Below are positions 8,857 through 19,293 of a stretch of DNA of 64,000 bases, one piece after another (within the stretch, counting starts at the first letter, position 1; each line of letters opens with the position of its first letter). The position numbers were made by a program, and so were the translations under genes. Location: assembly GCF_020329435.1 (NCBI RefSeq), contig NZ_JAGKJK010000009.1, positions 294,486 to 358,485 on the forward strand. The letters run 5' to 3'. The notes under the pieces were generated by a model. The model had not been told where the DNA came from. It did no database searches and saw nothing but the letters and a program-made list of their open reading frames with translations. The DNA is from Bradyrhizobium hereditatis. Lineage in GTDB: Bacteria; Pseudomonadota; Alphaproteobacteria; Rhizobiales; Xanthobacteraceae.

Positions 8857-9681
8857 ATGAATATCCAGCTCAAATCGCAAGGTGTTGCAGCTGCGCGGCC
8901 GCTGGCCGGCAAGGTATCACTGGTGACGGGCTCGACCAGCGGTATCGGGCTCGGGATCGCCTGGGCGCTGGCGGAGGCCGGCTCGGCGGTAGTTCTGAAT
9001 GGCTTGGGCATGGCGGCCGAAATCGCCAGGACCCGCGAGCAGATCGCAGCCGATTGCGGCGTCGTGGTCAGCTATTCCGCGGCCGACATGACGAGCCGGG
9101 AAGCGATAGCCGAGATGATCGCATCCGCTGTCGCCAGTCACGGCCGGCTCGATATCCTCGTCAACAATGCAGGCATTCAGCATGTCGCGCCGCTCGAGCA
9201 GTTTCCGCCCGAAAAATGGGACGCGATTCTGGCGATCAACCTGTCGTCGGCGTTTCACACCATGCGGCTGGCGCTATCAGCAATGCGTCAGAACAAGTTC
9301 GGCCGCATCATCAATATCGCCTCGGCACACGGTCTCGTCGCTTCGCCCTTCAAGGCGGCCTATGTCGCGGCCAAGCACGGCATCATAGGCCTCACCAAAG
9401 TTGCCGCGCTGGAGACGGCGGAAGACGGCATCACCTGCAACGCGATCTGCCCGGGTTACGTCTACACGCCGCTGGTCGAGGCGCAGATCGACGGCCAGGC
9501 CAGGGCGCACGGCATTTCCCGCGAAACGGTCATTCACGACGTGCTGCTGGCGCAGCAGCCGAACAAGCGCTTCGCCACGGTGGAGGAATTGGGCGCGCTT
9601 ACGGTGTTTCTCGCCAGCGATGCGGCGGCGTCGATCACCGGCATCGCGCTGCCGGTCGATGGCGGCTGGACCGCACATTGA
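8857..9681 (+). CDS. bdhA: 3-hydroxybutyrate dehydrogenase (SDR family)
   Basis: 274 residues of the classical short-chain dehydrogenase fold. The dinucleotide motif is GSTSGIG (residues 25-31), NNAG lies near 103, and the catalytic set is S156, Y169 and K173 (AAYVAAK). The C-terminal half, with CPGYVYTPLVEAQI and KRFATVEELG, matches D-3-hydroxybutyrate dehydrogenases, which convert 3-hydroxybutyrate to acetoacetate with NAD during polyhydroxybutyrate use. The ATG at 8857 follows AAAGGA. The patatin gene starts 21 bp after its stop, so the two form an operon. Confidence 0.85.
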   Translation: MNIQLKSQGVAAARPLAGKVSLVTGSTSGIGLGIAWALAEAGSAVVLNGLGMAAEIARTREQIAADCGVVVSYSAADMTSREAIAEMIASAVASHGRLDILVNNAGIQHVAPLEQFPPEKWDAILAINLSSAFHTMRLALSAMRQNKFGRIINIASAHGLVASPFKAAYVAAKHGIIGLTKVAALETAEDGITCNAICPGYVYTPLVEAQIDGQARAHGISRETVIHDVLLAQQPNKRFATVEELGALTVFLASDAAASITGIALPVDGGWTAH

Positions 9682-9702
9682 AAGAGATTCAAGGAGCGTG
9701 AC

Positions 9703-10866
9703 ATGCACGATGCAAGGGAAGTCTCTTCATCGCCCAACATCAGAGCGCGGGCCAGTTCCGAATCCGGTCAGGTCGTCCTGGTGCTGCAGGGCGGCGGTGC
9801 GCTCGGCTCCTACCAGGCCGGCGTCTACCAGGCGCTCAATGAGGCTGGGATCGAACCCGACTGGATCATCGGCACCTCGATCGGGGCGATCAATGCCAGC
9901 CTGATCGCGGGCAACTTGCCGCCGAATCGGTTGCCGCGCCTACGTGAGTTCTGGAAGCGGATGGAGCAGAACCCGGTCTGGAATTTTCGTGACATCTTTC
10001 CCGGCTTCAACGAAAAACTCGCGTACTGGTCGACCGTGACCCACGGCATTCCCGGTTTCTTCCGGCCTAACCCGCTGGCCCATGCCGGCGACTCCTATCC
10101 GCTCGGACCCGACCATGCCGGCTACTATTCCACTGCGCCGCTGGAGCGGACGTTGACGGAGCTGGTCGATTTCGATCTGGTCAATCAGTGCAGGCCGCGG
10201 CTGACCGTCGGCGCCGCCCATGTCCGCACCAGCCGGATGCGCTATTTCGACAGCCGCGACGGCGAGCTTGGCGTCAGGCACGTCATGGCCTCAGGCGCAC
10301 TGCCGCCGGCGTTCCCCGCGGTGCGCATCGACGGCGAGCTTTATTGGGATGGCGGCATATTATCCAACACGCCGACGGAAGCCGTGTTCGACGACAACCC
10401 GCGCAAGAACTCGCTGATCTTCGCCGTGCATCTGTGGAATCCATCCGGTCCTGAGCCAACCACGATGGCGGAGGTGCTGAACCGGCACAAGGACGTGCAG
10501 TATTCGAGCCGGATCGCCAGCCACATCGCCCGCCAGCAGCAGGCGCATCGGCTGCGACACGTCATCAACCAGCTCGCCGCGCGCCTGCCGGAAGCCGAGC
10601 GCAACAGCCAGGAAGTGAGAGAACTCGCTGGCTACGGTTGTCCGACGCGGATGCATGTCGTGCGGTTGCTTGCGCCCCAGCTCAGCCGCGAGGATCACAC
10701 CAAGGATATCGATTTCAGCCCGTCCGGCATCATGCAGCGTTGGGATGCCGGTTACCGTCACACCAAGGCGGTGCTGGAAAAGCAGCCCTGGATCGGCGAA
10801 TTCGATCCGCTCTCGGGTGTCGTCCTGCACGAGCAGGTGGAAGTCATGCCGGAAGCGGCAGAGTAG
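9703..10866 (+). CDS. Patatin-like phospholipase with DUF3734 C-terminus
   Basis: 387 residues. The patatin domain (about 22-240) shows the oxyanion motif LQGGGALGSYQAG, the nucleophile elbow GTSIG with S59, and the catalytic aspartate D216 in WDGG. The rest (about 280-380) is the extension found in rhizobial patatins. It hydrolyses acyl esters, either membrane lipids or, given its operon partner bdhA, possibly stored polyhydroxybutyrate. No signal peptide is visible, so it is probably cytoplasmic. The start at 9703 follows AAGGAG. The last 23 bp overlap the end of the convergent glgA gene. Confidence 0.85.
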   Translation: MHDAREVSSSPNIRARASSESGQVVLVLQGGGALGSYQAGVYQALNEAGIEPDWIIGTSIGAINASLIAGNLPPNRLPRLREFWKRMEQNPVWNFRDIFPGFNEKLAYWSTVTHGIPGFFRPNPLAHAGDSYPLGPDHAGYYSTAPLERTLTELVDFDLVNQCRPRLTVGAAHVRTSRMRYFDSRDGELGVRHVMASGALPPAFPAVRIDGELYWDGGILSNTPTEAVFDDNPRKNSLIFAVHLWNPSGPEPTTMAEVLNRHKDVQYSSRIASHIARQQQAHRLRHVINQLAARLPEAERNSQEVRELAGYGCPTRMHVVRLLAPQLSREDHTKDIDFSPSGIMQRWDAGYRHTKAVLEKQPWIGEFDPLSGVVLHEQVEVMPEAAE

Positions 10867-12295
10867 CTGGCGTCACGATCGAGGGCGCGATGGTCTTGCG
10901 ATAGAGCGCGCTGTAAAGCGAAGCGGACAGATCCCAGCTAAAGGAACGCGCCATCGCACTGCGCCGCATCGCGTCGAGCTTGTCCTTGGCGCGGTAGGCT
11001 TCGAACGCGCGCCTGACGCCGCCGAGGAAGGACTCCGCGGACGGTTTCGGAAACAGGAATCCGGTTTCGCCGTCCTTGATGGTTTCCGCCAGCCCCCCGG
11101 TCTGGTGGCCGATCGGCAGCGATCCGAACCGCTGCGCATACATCTGGCTCAGCCCGCAGGGCTCGAACCGCGACGGCATCAGCGTGAAATCGCTGCCGGC
11201 AAAAATACGCCGCGCCTGCGCGTCGTTGAAGCCGATGACAACGCCGATTGCGTTCGGCCGGCGGCGATGGGCGTCGACCAGCGCTTTTTCGATCTGCGGC
11301 TCGCCGCTGCCGGTCACCACGATCTGCCCTCCGGCCTCGATGATTTCGTCGGCGGCGGACAGGACGAGGTCGATGCCCTTCTGGTGCACCAGACGGGCAA
11401 CGAGGCCGAACAACGGACCTCGCGACAACGCCAAGCCAAACTGCTTGCGGACGTAGTCGGCATTGGCCTGCTTGCCTTCCCAGTCGCCGGGCGCGAAGGT
11501 CTGCGCCAGCTGCGCACAGGCGCTGGGATCCCAGCTTTCGTCGATGCCGTTCAATATGCCGGTCAGTTGCGCCGCATTCGAGCGCTTCTGCAGCAGGCCT
11601 TCCAGCCCACAGCCGAGCTCGTGCGTCGTGATCTCCTTCGCATAGGTCGCGCTGACGGTGGTCAGATGCGAGGCATAGACGAGGCCGCCTTTCAGGAATG
11701 ACACGTGATCGTAGAACTCGAGCCCGTCGATATGGAACGAGCTCTCGGGCGCGCCGATCCTGCGCAGCGAGTCCGGCGGGAATAGGCCCTGGTAGGCGAG
11801 GTTATGGATGGTCAGGATCGAGGGGATCTTCACGGCCTTCCATGCCAGATAGGCGGGTGCCAGCGCGGCCTGCCAGTCATTGGCATGGATCAGGTCGGCT
11901 GCCCAATTCTTGTCCAGGTTGCCTGAGGCCAGCTCGGCTGCGGCGGATGCGAAGCGGCCGAACCTGATGTCGTTGTCCGGCCAGTCGCGCCCCGATTCAT
12001 CGCCATAGGGATTGCCTGGCCGGTCGTAGAGCTGCGGGCAGAGCAGGACGTAGACCGGCAGACCATCCTTGGTCGCTGCTCGTCCGAGTGAGCAGGCCGG
12101 CATCTCCGCCAGGGAGGGGCATTCCCCAACGATTTCAATATGGGTGAGCTGTTCGACGACGTCGTGATAGCCCGGCAGCATGATCCGGACATCGCTCCAG
12201 CGGCGGAGCGCGCGGGGCAAAGCGGCGGAAACGGCGGCAAGCCCTCCGACCCGGATGAAGTCATCCATTTCAGTGGTGACGAACAAGACCTTCAA
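10844..12295 (-). CDS. glgA: Glycogen synthase, TTG start
   Basis: 483 residues, the usual size for ADP-glucose-type glycogen synthase (GT5), which extends alpha-1,4-glucan chains in the cytoplasm. The N-terminal glycosyltransferase half begins KVLFVTTEMDDFIRVGGLAA; the family's KTGGL loop is RVGGL here, a conservative change at the nucleotide-sugar site. The C-terminal half contains the PSRFEPCGLSQMYAQRFG donor-binding region with its conserved glutamate. I place the start at the TTG at 12295, preceded by CAGGGACA; a farther TTG at 12331 adds 12 residues. No other glg gene is in the window. Confidence 0.85.
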   Translation of the reverse strand: MKVLFVTTEMDDFIRVGGLAAVSAALPRALRRWSDVRIMLPGYHDVVEQLTHIEIVGECPSLAEMPACSLGRAATKDGLPVYVLLCPQLYDRPGNPYGDESGRDWPDNDIRFGRFASAAAELASGNLDKNWAADLIHANDWQAALAPAYLAWKAVKIPSILTIHNLAYQGLFPPDSLRRIGAPESSFHIDGLEFYDHVSFLKGGLVYASHLTTVSATYAKEITTHELGCGLEGLLQKRSNAAQLTGILNGIDESWDPSACAQLAQTFAPGDWEGKQANADYVRKQFGLALSRGPLFGLVARLVHQKGIDLVLSAADEIIEAGGQIVVTGSGEPQIEKALVDAHRRRPNAIGVVIGFNDAQARRIFAGSDFTLMPSRFEPCGLSQMYAQRFGSLPIGHQTGGLAETIKDGETGFLFPKPSAESFLGGVRRAFEAYRAKDKLDAMRRSAMARSFSWDLSASLYSALYRKTIAPSIVTPATLPLPA

Positions 12296-12503
12296 GGCAA
12301 ATGTCCCTGTGCCATCCGCAATGAAACTCAACGAAGCTCATCCAGGTGAAACCAATGCAAGAATGGGTCCAACTTCCACGCGTACAACGCGCGTTCCCGG
12401 CCGTCGTTCCTCGGAGAACTACTTTCCTGTTAAGGCTGCACAATTTAGGGTCTCGGCCGCCACCAAAACGAATGGCCGCAAACGGCCGAAGGAGCGTTAC
12501 GAA

Positions 12504-13709
12504 ATGACCATAGCCGGCAATGATCAGAGGAATTTGACAGGCAGCTTCGCGGGCCTGCGCGTCCTCGACTTCTCAACCACGATTGCCGGGCCTCACTGTA
12601 CACGAATGCTCGCCGATATGGGAGCGGAGGTTATCAAGATCGAGACCGAGGAGGGCGAGACGATGCGGACTCGCCCGCCGGTCCGCAATAACTGCTCGAC
12701 TGCCTTCGGCCAGCTCAATGTCGGCAAGAACAGTCTCGTCCTGGATCTGAAATCGCCGAAGGGATTGGAGGCCGTTCGCCGGCTGGTCGCGACGGCGGAC
12801 GTGCTGGTCGAGAATTTCCGTCCGGGCGTGATGCGGCGATTGAAGCTCGATTACGACTCACTGCGAGGGCTTAGTCCGAAACTGGTATACTGCTCGATCT
12901 CCGGCTACGGCCAGACCGGCCCGTCGGCAGAGCTGCCGGCCTACGCGCCGGTGATTCACGCGGCCTCGGGCTACGAGATGGCGCATCTGGCCTACCAGCC
13001 GGGACGCAGCCGGCCGGACTATTGCGGCATCTATCACGCCGACGTGCTGACCGGCGTCTACGCCTTCGGCGCGATCTCGGCCGCGCTGTATCAGCGCGCA
13101 TCGACTGGACGGGGCCAGCACATCGATGTCTCGATGCTGGAATCGATGCTGAGCCTGACGCTCAACGAACTGCAGTGGTCGCAATTCGAAGTAAAGCCGA
13201 CGCAGCGGCCGATGTTCGGTCCGATCGAGACCACGGACGGCTATGTGATGATGGCGATCGCCAGCGAGAAAACTTTCCAGAGCCTGATGCAGGTGATCGG
13301 TCATCCCGAGTGGGTGAGCGATCCGCGCTTTGCGAAATATTCCGATCGGCGGGAAAACTGGGTGAGCCTGATGGAAGGTGTGGAAGCGTGGTCGCGCACG
13401 GTGACGACTGCGCAGTGCCTCGCCGCGCTCAATACGCACGGCGTTCCTTCATCAGCCTACCGCACCGTCGCCGAGGCGCTGCGTGACCCGCAGATCGCCC
13501 ATCGCGGCGCATTGGCTGAAGTCGAGGATGGCGGCGGCACCTTCAAGGTGCTCAATCTGCCATTCCGCATGTCGGAAGCGAAAGTGTCTGCGGCGCCGCG
13601 CATGTCGACGCTCGGCGAGCACACGCGTGCTTATCTGAAGGAAGCCGGCCTGTCGGACGATGAGATCGCAACCTTTGCCGGAAAGGCGCAGGTAGCCGCA
13701 AGCACCTGA
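12504..13709 (+). CDS. CaiB/BaiF family CoA transferase (class III)
   Basis: 401 residues matching class III CoA transferases throughout, such as formyl-CoA transferase and carnitine CoA transferase. Visible marks are IAGPHCTRMLADMGAEVIKI, NVGKNSLVLDLKSPKG, SISGYGQTGP and the likely catalytic aspartate D180 in YHADVLTG. It moves CoA between an acyl-CoA and a free acid; the substrate is unknown. The ATG at 12504 follows AAGGAGCG. It lies 152 bp upstream of a peptide-type ABC operon in the same direction and divergent from glgA, with about 208 bp between the starts for promoters. Confidence 0.85.
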   Translation: MTIAGNDQRNLTGSFAGLRVLDFSTTIAGPHCTRMLADMGAEVIKIETEEGETMRTRPPVRNNCSTAFGQLNVGKNSLVLDLKSPKGLEAVRRLVATADVLVENFRPGVMRRLKLDYDSLRGLSPKLVYCSISGYGQTGPSAELPAYAPVIHAASGYEMAHLAYQPGRSRPDYCGIYHADVLTGVYAFGAISAALYQRASTGRGQHIDVSMLESMLSLTLNELQWSQFEVKPTQRPMFGPIETTDGYVMMAIASEKTFQSLMQVIGHPEWVSDPRFAKYSDRRENWVSLMEGVEAWSRTVTTAQCLAALNTHGVPSSAYRTVAEALRDPQIAHRGALAEVEDGGGTFKVLNLPFRMSEAKVSAAPRMSTLGEHTRAYLKEAGLSDDEIATFAGKAQVAAST

Positions 13710-13861
13710 CGGCGCGCTCTGCATAGCGAAACATAAAGCTGCGGCTTTTCATCCATAGCTTGTGAACGGCCTTGCCCGCGACTGCGTTTCCGGACAATCT
13801 TGCGGGCAAGCAATCGGCGATCCGGAATACCGGACGAACGGCATATCGGGAGGGAACATCA

Positions 13862-15403
13862 ATGAAGGCGGCGATCCGTTCGAGCGTGCTCGCGCGAATA
13901 TTTCTTGTGGCGGGATTTGGCATGGCGTTTTCGGCAATGCCCGCCAGTGCGCAGAAGGCGGGCGGCAGCATCACCGTCGGCCTCGAACTCGATATTCCCG
14001 GTTTTGATGTGTTGAAGGTCGGCGTTTACGACACGGCGGCGCTCACCGCATCTTCCGCGCTGTTCGATACGCTCACCACGCTCGATGCGAACGGCAAGCC
14101 GCAGCCGGAGCTGGCGCTGTCCTGGGAGCCCTCCGAGGACTTCAAGATGTGGACCTTCAAGCTGCGCCCCGGCGTCAAGTTCCACGATGGCACGCCGTTC
14201 AACGCCGAAGCGTTCAAGGCGAATTTCGACCGGCAGAAGGATCCCGCCAACAAGTGCCGCTGCGCCTTCTATATCTCTAACGTCAACAACGTTCAGGCGC
14301 CGGACGAACTGACGGTGGTCTATAACCTCAATGACCCCTCGGTGAACTTTCCATCGTTGGTTTCCTACGCGAGCCAGACCAACGCGATACACTCTCCGAC
14401 CGCTTGGAAGACGAAGGGCGAAGAATACAACCGCAATCCTGTCGGCACCGGTCCCTATATTCTGAAATCCTGGACCGCCGGCGATCGCATGATCCTGGAG
14501 AAAAACCCTGATTACTGGGACAAGGACAAGGTCTATTTCGACCGCATCACGTTGAAGCCGCTGCCTGACGCGCAATCGCGCTTTGCCAGCCTGCAATCCG
14601 GCGAGGTCGACCTGATCTGGGATGATGAATTTTCCGCCGATAACATTCAAAAGGCGCAAAAGGACTCCAAGCTGACGGTGCATACCTACGCCGGCTCGGG
14701 TGCGGCGGTGTATGCCATGAACACCAAGACCCCGCCCTTCGACGACGTGCGCGTGCGCCAGGCGATCGTCATGGCGCTAGATCGCAAGAAGATGTCACAG
14801 GCGATCACCAATGGTTTGTCTCGCCCGGCCAGCAATCCCTATGGCGACGGCTCCTGGGTCAAATGCAAGGATGACGGTGCACTTCCCGAAGACCTCGAGA
14901 AGGCCAAGGCGCTGATCAAGGACTACGGCAAGCCTGTCGAGTTCAAGATGCTCGTCACGGCGACGCCCCGTGGGCGCACCGTTGGCCAGGTGCTGCAACA
15001 ATTGTGGAAGCGCGCCGGCATCAACATGGAGATCGAGCAGGTCGATCAGGCGACCATTCCGCCGCGCGCCTTCATGCGCCAGTTCCAGATGACGCCTTGG
15101 CGGATCGTCGATCTCGCCGATCCTGACACCCAGATGTATGCCAATTTCCGCACCGGCAGCCCGGTCGCGCTTGCCAATTATTCGAATCCGGAGCTCGATA
15201 AATTGCTTGACCTCGCGCGGGTCACCGCCGACCAGAACAAGCGCGTCGATCTCTATTGCGAGATCGCGCGGCTGATCAACAAGGAGGCGATCTGGTTCTG
15301 GACTTTCCAGAACACCTACTACGCGATCTCGAGCGCAAAGCTCAAGGGACTGCCCAAGATGTACAGCGGGGTGATCGACGTATCGCGCACCTGGAAGGAA
15401 TAG
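13862..15403 (+). CDS. ABC transporter substrate-binding protein, peptide/nickel type (family 5)
   Basis: 513 residues with a signal peptide (SSVLARIFLVAGFGMAFSAM, cleavage near ASA) and the extracytoplasmic binding-protein family 5 fold. Signatures include ALSWEPSEDFKMWTFKLRPGVKFHDGTPF, NPVGTGPYILKSW and the later DDVRVRQAIVMALDR. It binds a peptide, opine or similar solute in the periplasm. The ATG at 13862 follows GGGAGG. It is the first gene of a tight five-gene importer operon; the permease starts six bases after its stop. Confidence 0.88.
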   Translation: MKAAIRSSVLARIFLVAGFGMAFSAMPASAQKAGGSITVGLELDIPGFDVLKVGVYDTAALTASSALFDTLTTLDANGKPQPELALSWEPSEDFKMWTFKLRPGVKFHDGTPFNAEAFKANFDRQKDPANKCRCAFYISNVNNVQAPDELTVVYNLNDPSVNFPSLVSYASQTNAIHSPTAWKTKGEEYNRNPVGTGPYILKSWTAGDRMILEKNPDYWDKDKVYFDRITLKPLPDAQSRFASLQSGEVDLIWDDEFSADNIQKAQKDSKLTVHTYAGSGAAVYAMNTKTPPFDDVRVRQAIVMALDRKKMSQAITNGLSRPASNPYGDGSWVKCKDDGALPEDLEKAKALIKDYGKPVEFKMLVTATPRGRTVGQVLQQLWKRAGINMEIEQVDQATIPPRAFMRQFQMTPWRIVDLADPDTQMYANFRTGSPVALANYSNPELDKLLDLARVTADQNKRVDLYCEIARLINKEAIWFWTFQNTYYAISSAKLKGLPKMYSGVIDVSRTWKE

Positions 15404-15409
15404 CCGCTC

Positions 15410-16360
15410 ATGGCGTTCTTCGTCGCACGCCGGCTCCTGTATCTCGTGCCGGTGCTGATTGCGGTTTCGCTGCTGACGTTCTCGATCGCATCGCTGCTGC
15501 CCGGCGATCTCGCCTACACTATCCTCGGTGATCAGGCGACACCGGAGAACGTCGCGGCGTTGCGGCGCGACATGGGGCTCGATCAGCCGATCTGGTGGCG
15601 GTACATAAGCTGGCTCGGCGGTGTGCTGCAGGGCGATTTCGGCCGCTCGTTCCGCACCGGCCAGACGGTCCTTCAAGCCGTCGCCGAGCGTCTGCCGGTC
15701 TCGATCGAACTGATGCTCCTGGCGCAGCTCGGCGCTCTGGGAATCGGCGTTCCACTGGCGATCGTCTGTGCGGCGCGCAGCGGCGGCGCGTTCGACCGTT
15801 TCATGACCGGCACTGCTTTTGGTATGTTGTCGGTGCCGACCTTTCTGTCGGCGATCCTCCTGATCTATCTTTTCGCGGTCGAGCTGCGCTGGCTGCCGGC
15901 GACCGGCTACGTGCCGTTCGCCGAAGATCCGCTCGCCAATCTGCGTTTCTTCGTTCTGCCCTCGCTGACGCTGGCGCTGGCGGAATGGCCGACCATCATG
16001 CGCGTGCTGCGTTCAGACATGATTGCGACGTTACAGGAAGATTACATCGCGCTCGCCAAGGCAAAAGGCTTGACGCCGGCAAGGATCCTCTTCGTGCATG
16101 CCCTGAAACCTTCGTCGCTAACCCTTGTTACGATCACCGGCATCAATATCGGCCGGTTGATCGGCGGTGCTGTCATCGTCGAGACGATTTTTGCTCTCCC
16201 GGGCATCGGCCGGCTGCTGATCGGAGCGATCCTTACGCGCGACCTCATCATCCTGCAGGGGGTAGTGCTCCTGGTGGGGGCCGGTTTCGTCATCATGAAC
16301 TTCATCGTCGACATGCTCTACGCCGTTCTCGATCCTAGGATTCGCCATGGCCACGCTTGA
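15410..16360 (+). CDS. ABC transporter permease, DppB-type
   Basis: A 316-residue inner-membrane permease with six predicted helices, starting MAFFVARRLLYLVPVLIAVSL as in DppB/OppB proteins. The EAA loop for ATPase contact is near residues 205-230 (DYIALAKAKGLTPARILFVHAL). It pairs with the DppC-type permease, whose start overlaps its last 14 bases, to form the transmembrane channel. Confidence 0.88.
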   Translation: MAFFVARRLLYLVPVLIAVSLLTFSIASLLPGDLAYTILGDQATPENVAALRRDMGLDQPIWWRYISWLGGVLQGDFGRSFRTGQTVLQAVAERLPVSIELMLLAQLGALGIGVPLAIVCAARSGGAFDRFMTGTAFGMLSVPTFLSAILLIYLFAVELRWLPATGYVPFAEDPLANLRFFVLPSLTLALAEWPTIMRVLRSDMIATLQEDYIALAKAKGLTPARILFVHALKPSSLTLVTITGINIGRLIGGAVIVETIFALPGIGRLLIGAILTRDLIILQGVVLLVGAGFVIMNFIVDMLYAVLDPRIRHGHA

Positions 16361-17215
16361 ACTCGAAGTTGCCGAGGAGGCGGTAAGCCAGCCTGCACGC
16401 AAGGGCCGGCGGCTTGGAGTGCTGTTCTGGGCGGCGATCGGCTGGATGACTTTCGTGTTCGCGGTGGCGGTCTTGGCGCCTGTGCTGCCGCTGCCGAGCC
16501 CAACCGACATGGACATGCTGGAGCGACGCGCGCCGTTCTCGGCGGAGCATTGGCTCGGCACCGACGGGCTCGGCCGCGACGAACTTTCGCGCCTCGTCTA
16601 TGGCGCGCGGATATCGCTGGTCGTTGGCCTCTGTGCGCCGGTCATCGGTCTCACGATCGGCGGCGCACTCGGCATGCTCGCCGGCTATTTCCGCGGCCGG
16701 TTCGAGTCGGGCGTGGTCGGCAGCATGGATGTGTTGCTGGCCTTTCCGCCGCTGGTGCTGGCCCTGGCCGTGACCGCCTATCTCGGGCAGTCCATCTTTA
16801 ATTTGACCTGCATCCTCGGCGTGCTCGGCATCCCCGCTTTCATGCGGGTGGCGCGGGCTGCCACGCTGACGCTGTCGCGGCGCGAGTTCGTCATCGCCGC
16901 GCAGGCGCTCGGCGCCACTCATGCGCGTATCCTGTTGCGTGAGCTGTTGCCGAACGTGATTCTGCCGCTGTTTGCCTTCTTCCTGCTTGGCGTCGCCATC
17001 ACCATCGTGGTCGAGGGCTCGCTGTCGTTCCTCGGCCTCGGCGTGCCGCCGCCGATATCGAGTTGGGGCAGCATGATCGGGGAGGGGCGCGAGAGTCTCG
17101 ACGTGGCGCCGCGGCTCGCCTTTCTGCCGGCAGCGGCGATGTTCCTCACCGTGCTTTCCTTCAATCTGGTCGGCGACACCTTGCGCGCGCTGACCGATCC
17201 GCGGCAGGGCGCACT

Positions 17216-17219
<4 letters not shown>
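16347..17219 (+). CDS. ABC transporter permease, DppC-type
   Basis: 290 residues. A hydrophilic N-terminus and first helix precede the family motif EHWLGTDGLGRDELSRLVYG, followed by five more helices and an EAA-type loop REFVIAAQALGATHARIL. The C-terminus GVPPPISSWGSMIGEGRE is typical of DppC/OppC. It overlaps the previous gene by 14 bp, and the next gene's GTG starts inside its stop codon, which indicates coupled translation. Confidence 0.88.
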
Positions 17220-18207
<988 letters not shown>

Positions 18208-18211
<4 letters not shown>

Positions 18212-19188
18212 TGCAGCAAGCCGTGTCCGCCGTTTCGGGCGAGCCGCTGCTCACTGTCGACGATCTGGTCGTGGAATATCCGGTCGGCCAGAAAATCGTT
18301 CACGCCGTATCAGGTGTCTCGTTGCAGATCGCCCGCGGTGAAACGCTCGGGCTGGTCGGCGAATCCGGGTGCGGAAAATCGACGCTGGGCCGGGCGGTGC
18401 TGCAGTTGCGCCGGCCGACCGCGGGGCGGGTGCTGTTCGACGGCCACGATCTCACGACCATGCACGGCGATGCTTTGCGGAAGATGCGCCGGCGCGTGCA
18501 ACTGATCTTCCAGGACCCGATCGCATCGCTCAATCCGCGCCGCAAGATCGGCGATATCGTCGCCGAGCCGCTGGTGATTGCAGGCGTCAAGGATCCGGAG
18601 AAGCGCAAGCAACTTGTCGAAGAGGTGCTCAGCGCCGTCGGCCTCGATCCGGCGATCGTAGTCGGGCGGCTGCCGCACGAATTCTCCGGTGGACAGTGCC
18701 AGCGCATCTGCATCGCTCGCGCGCTCATTCTCAATCCGGAGTTCATCGTCTGCGACGAGCCGGTCTCCGCGCTCGACGTTTCCATCCGCGCCCAGATCCT
18801 CAATTTGCTGGAGGAGATGAAGGGACGGTTCGGATTGACGCTGCTGTTCATCGCACACGACCTTGCCGTCGTGAAGGCGGTCAGCGACCGCGTCGCGGTG
18901 ATGTATCTCGGCCGGCTCTGCGAGGTTGGTCCTTCCGAGCAGTTGTTTGCGAGGCCGGCGCACCCCTATACCGCGCTGCTGATCGAGGCGATCCCTGTGC
19001 CGGATCCGGATATTCGCCCGACCGAGTCAGTGCCGGTTGGGGAACCGCCGTCGCCGATTGCCCCGCCATCGGGCTGCCGATTTCGCACCCGCTGTCCCCG
19101 CGCGGATGCGCGATGCAGTGCGGAGGTGCCCGAGCTTCGTGCCGTCGCGCCCGGCCAGTTCGCGGCGTGCCACCACCCGCTGATCTGA
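18208..19188 (+). CDS. ABC transporter ATP-binding protein, DppF-type
   Basis: 326 residues. Walker A is GESGCGKST, the signature is FSGGQCQRICIARAL, where MRQR of the partner is CQR, and Walker B is FIVCDEPVSALDV. The dipeptide-type C-terminal tail has GCRFRTRCPRADARC. Its ATG overlaps the previous stop by four bases. It is the last gene of the importer operon; about 105 bp separate it from the alcohol dehydrogenase gene. Confidence 0.87.
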
Positions 19189-19293
19189 ACAGTCGGAGCG
19201 CCGGCCCGCGCGTTTGTCTCGATCAGTTAGACGTGGCAATGTCCGCGCGCAGGAAAGGCTGGTGCCAAAAACAAGAATGACGGGAGAGAAGCG

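Noticed and set aside
12180..12503. N-terminal extension of the CoA transferase frame
   Set aside because: The extra 108 residues are low-complexity and lie antisense to glgA and its promoter; family alignment and AAGGAGCG support the ATG at 12504.
17063..17215. Upstream extension of the DppD-type ATPase gene
   Set aside because: Translated residues are not conserved and overlap the permease gene; the GTG overlapping the permease stop is the natural coupled start.
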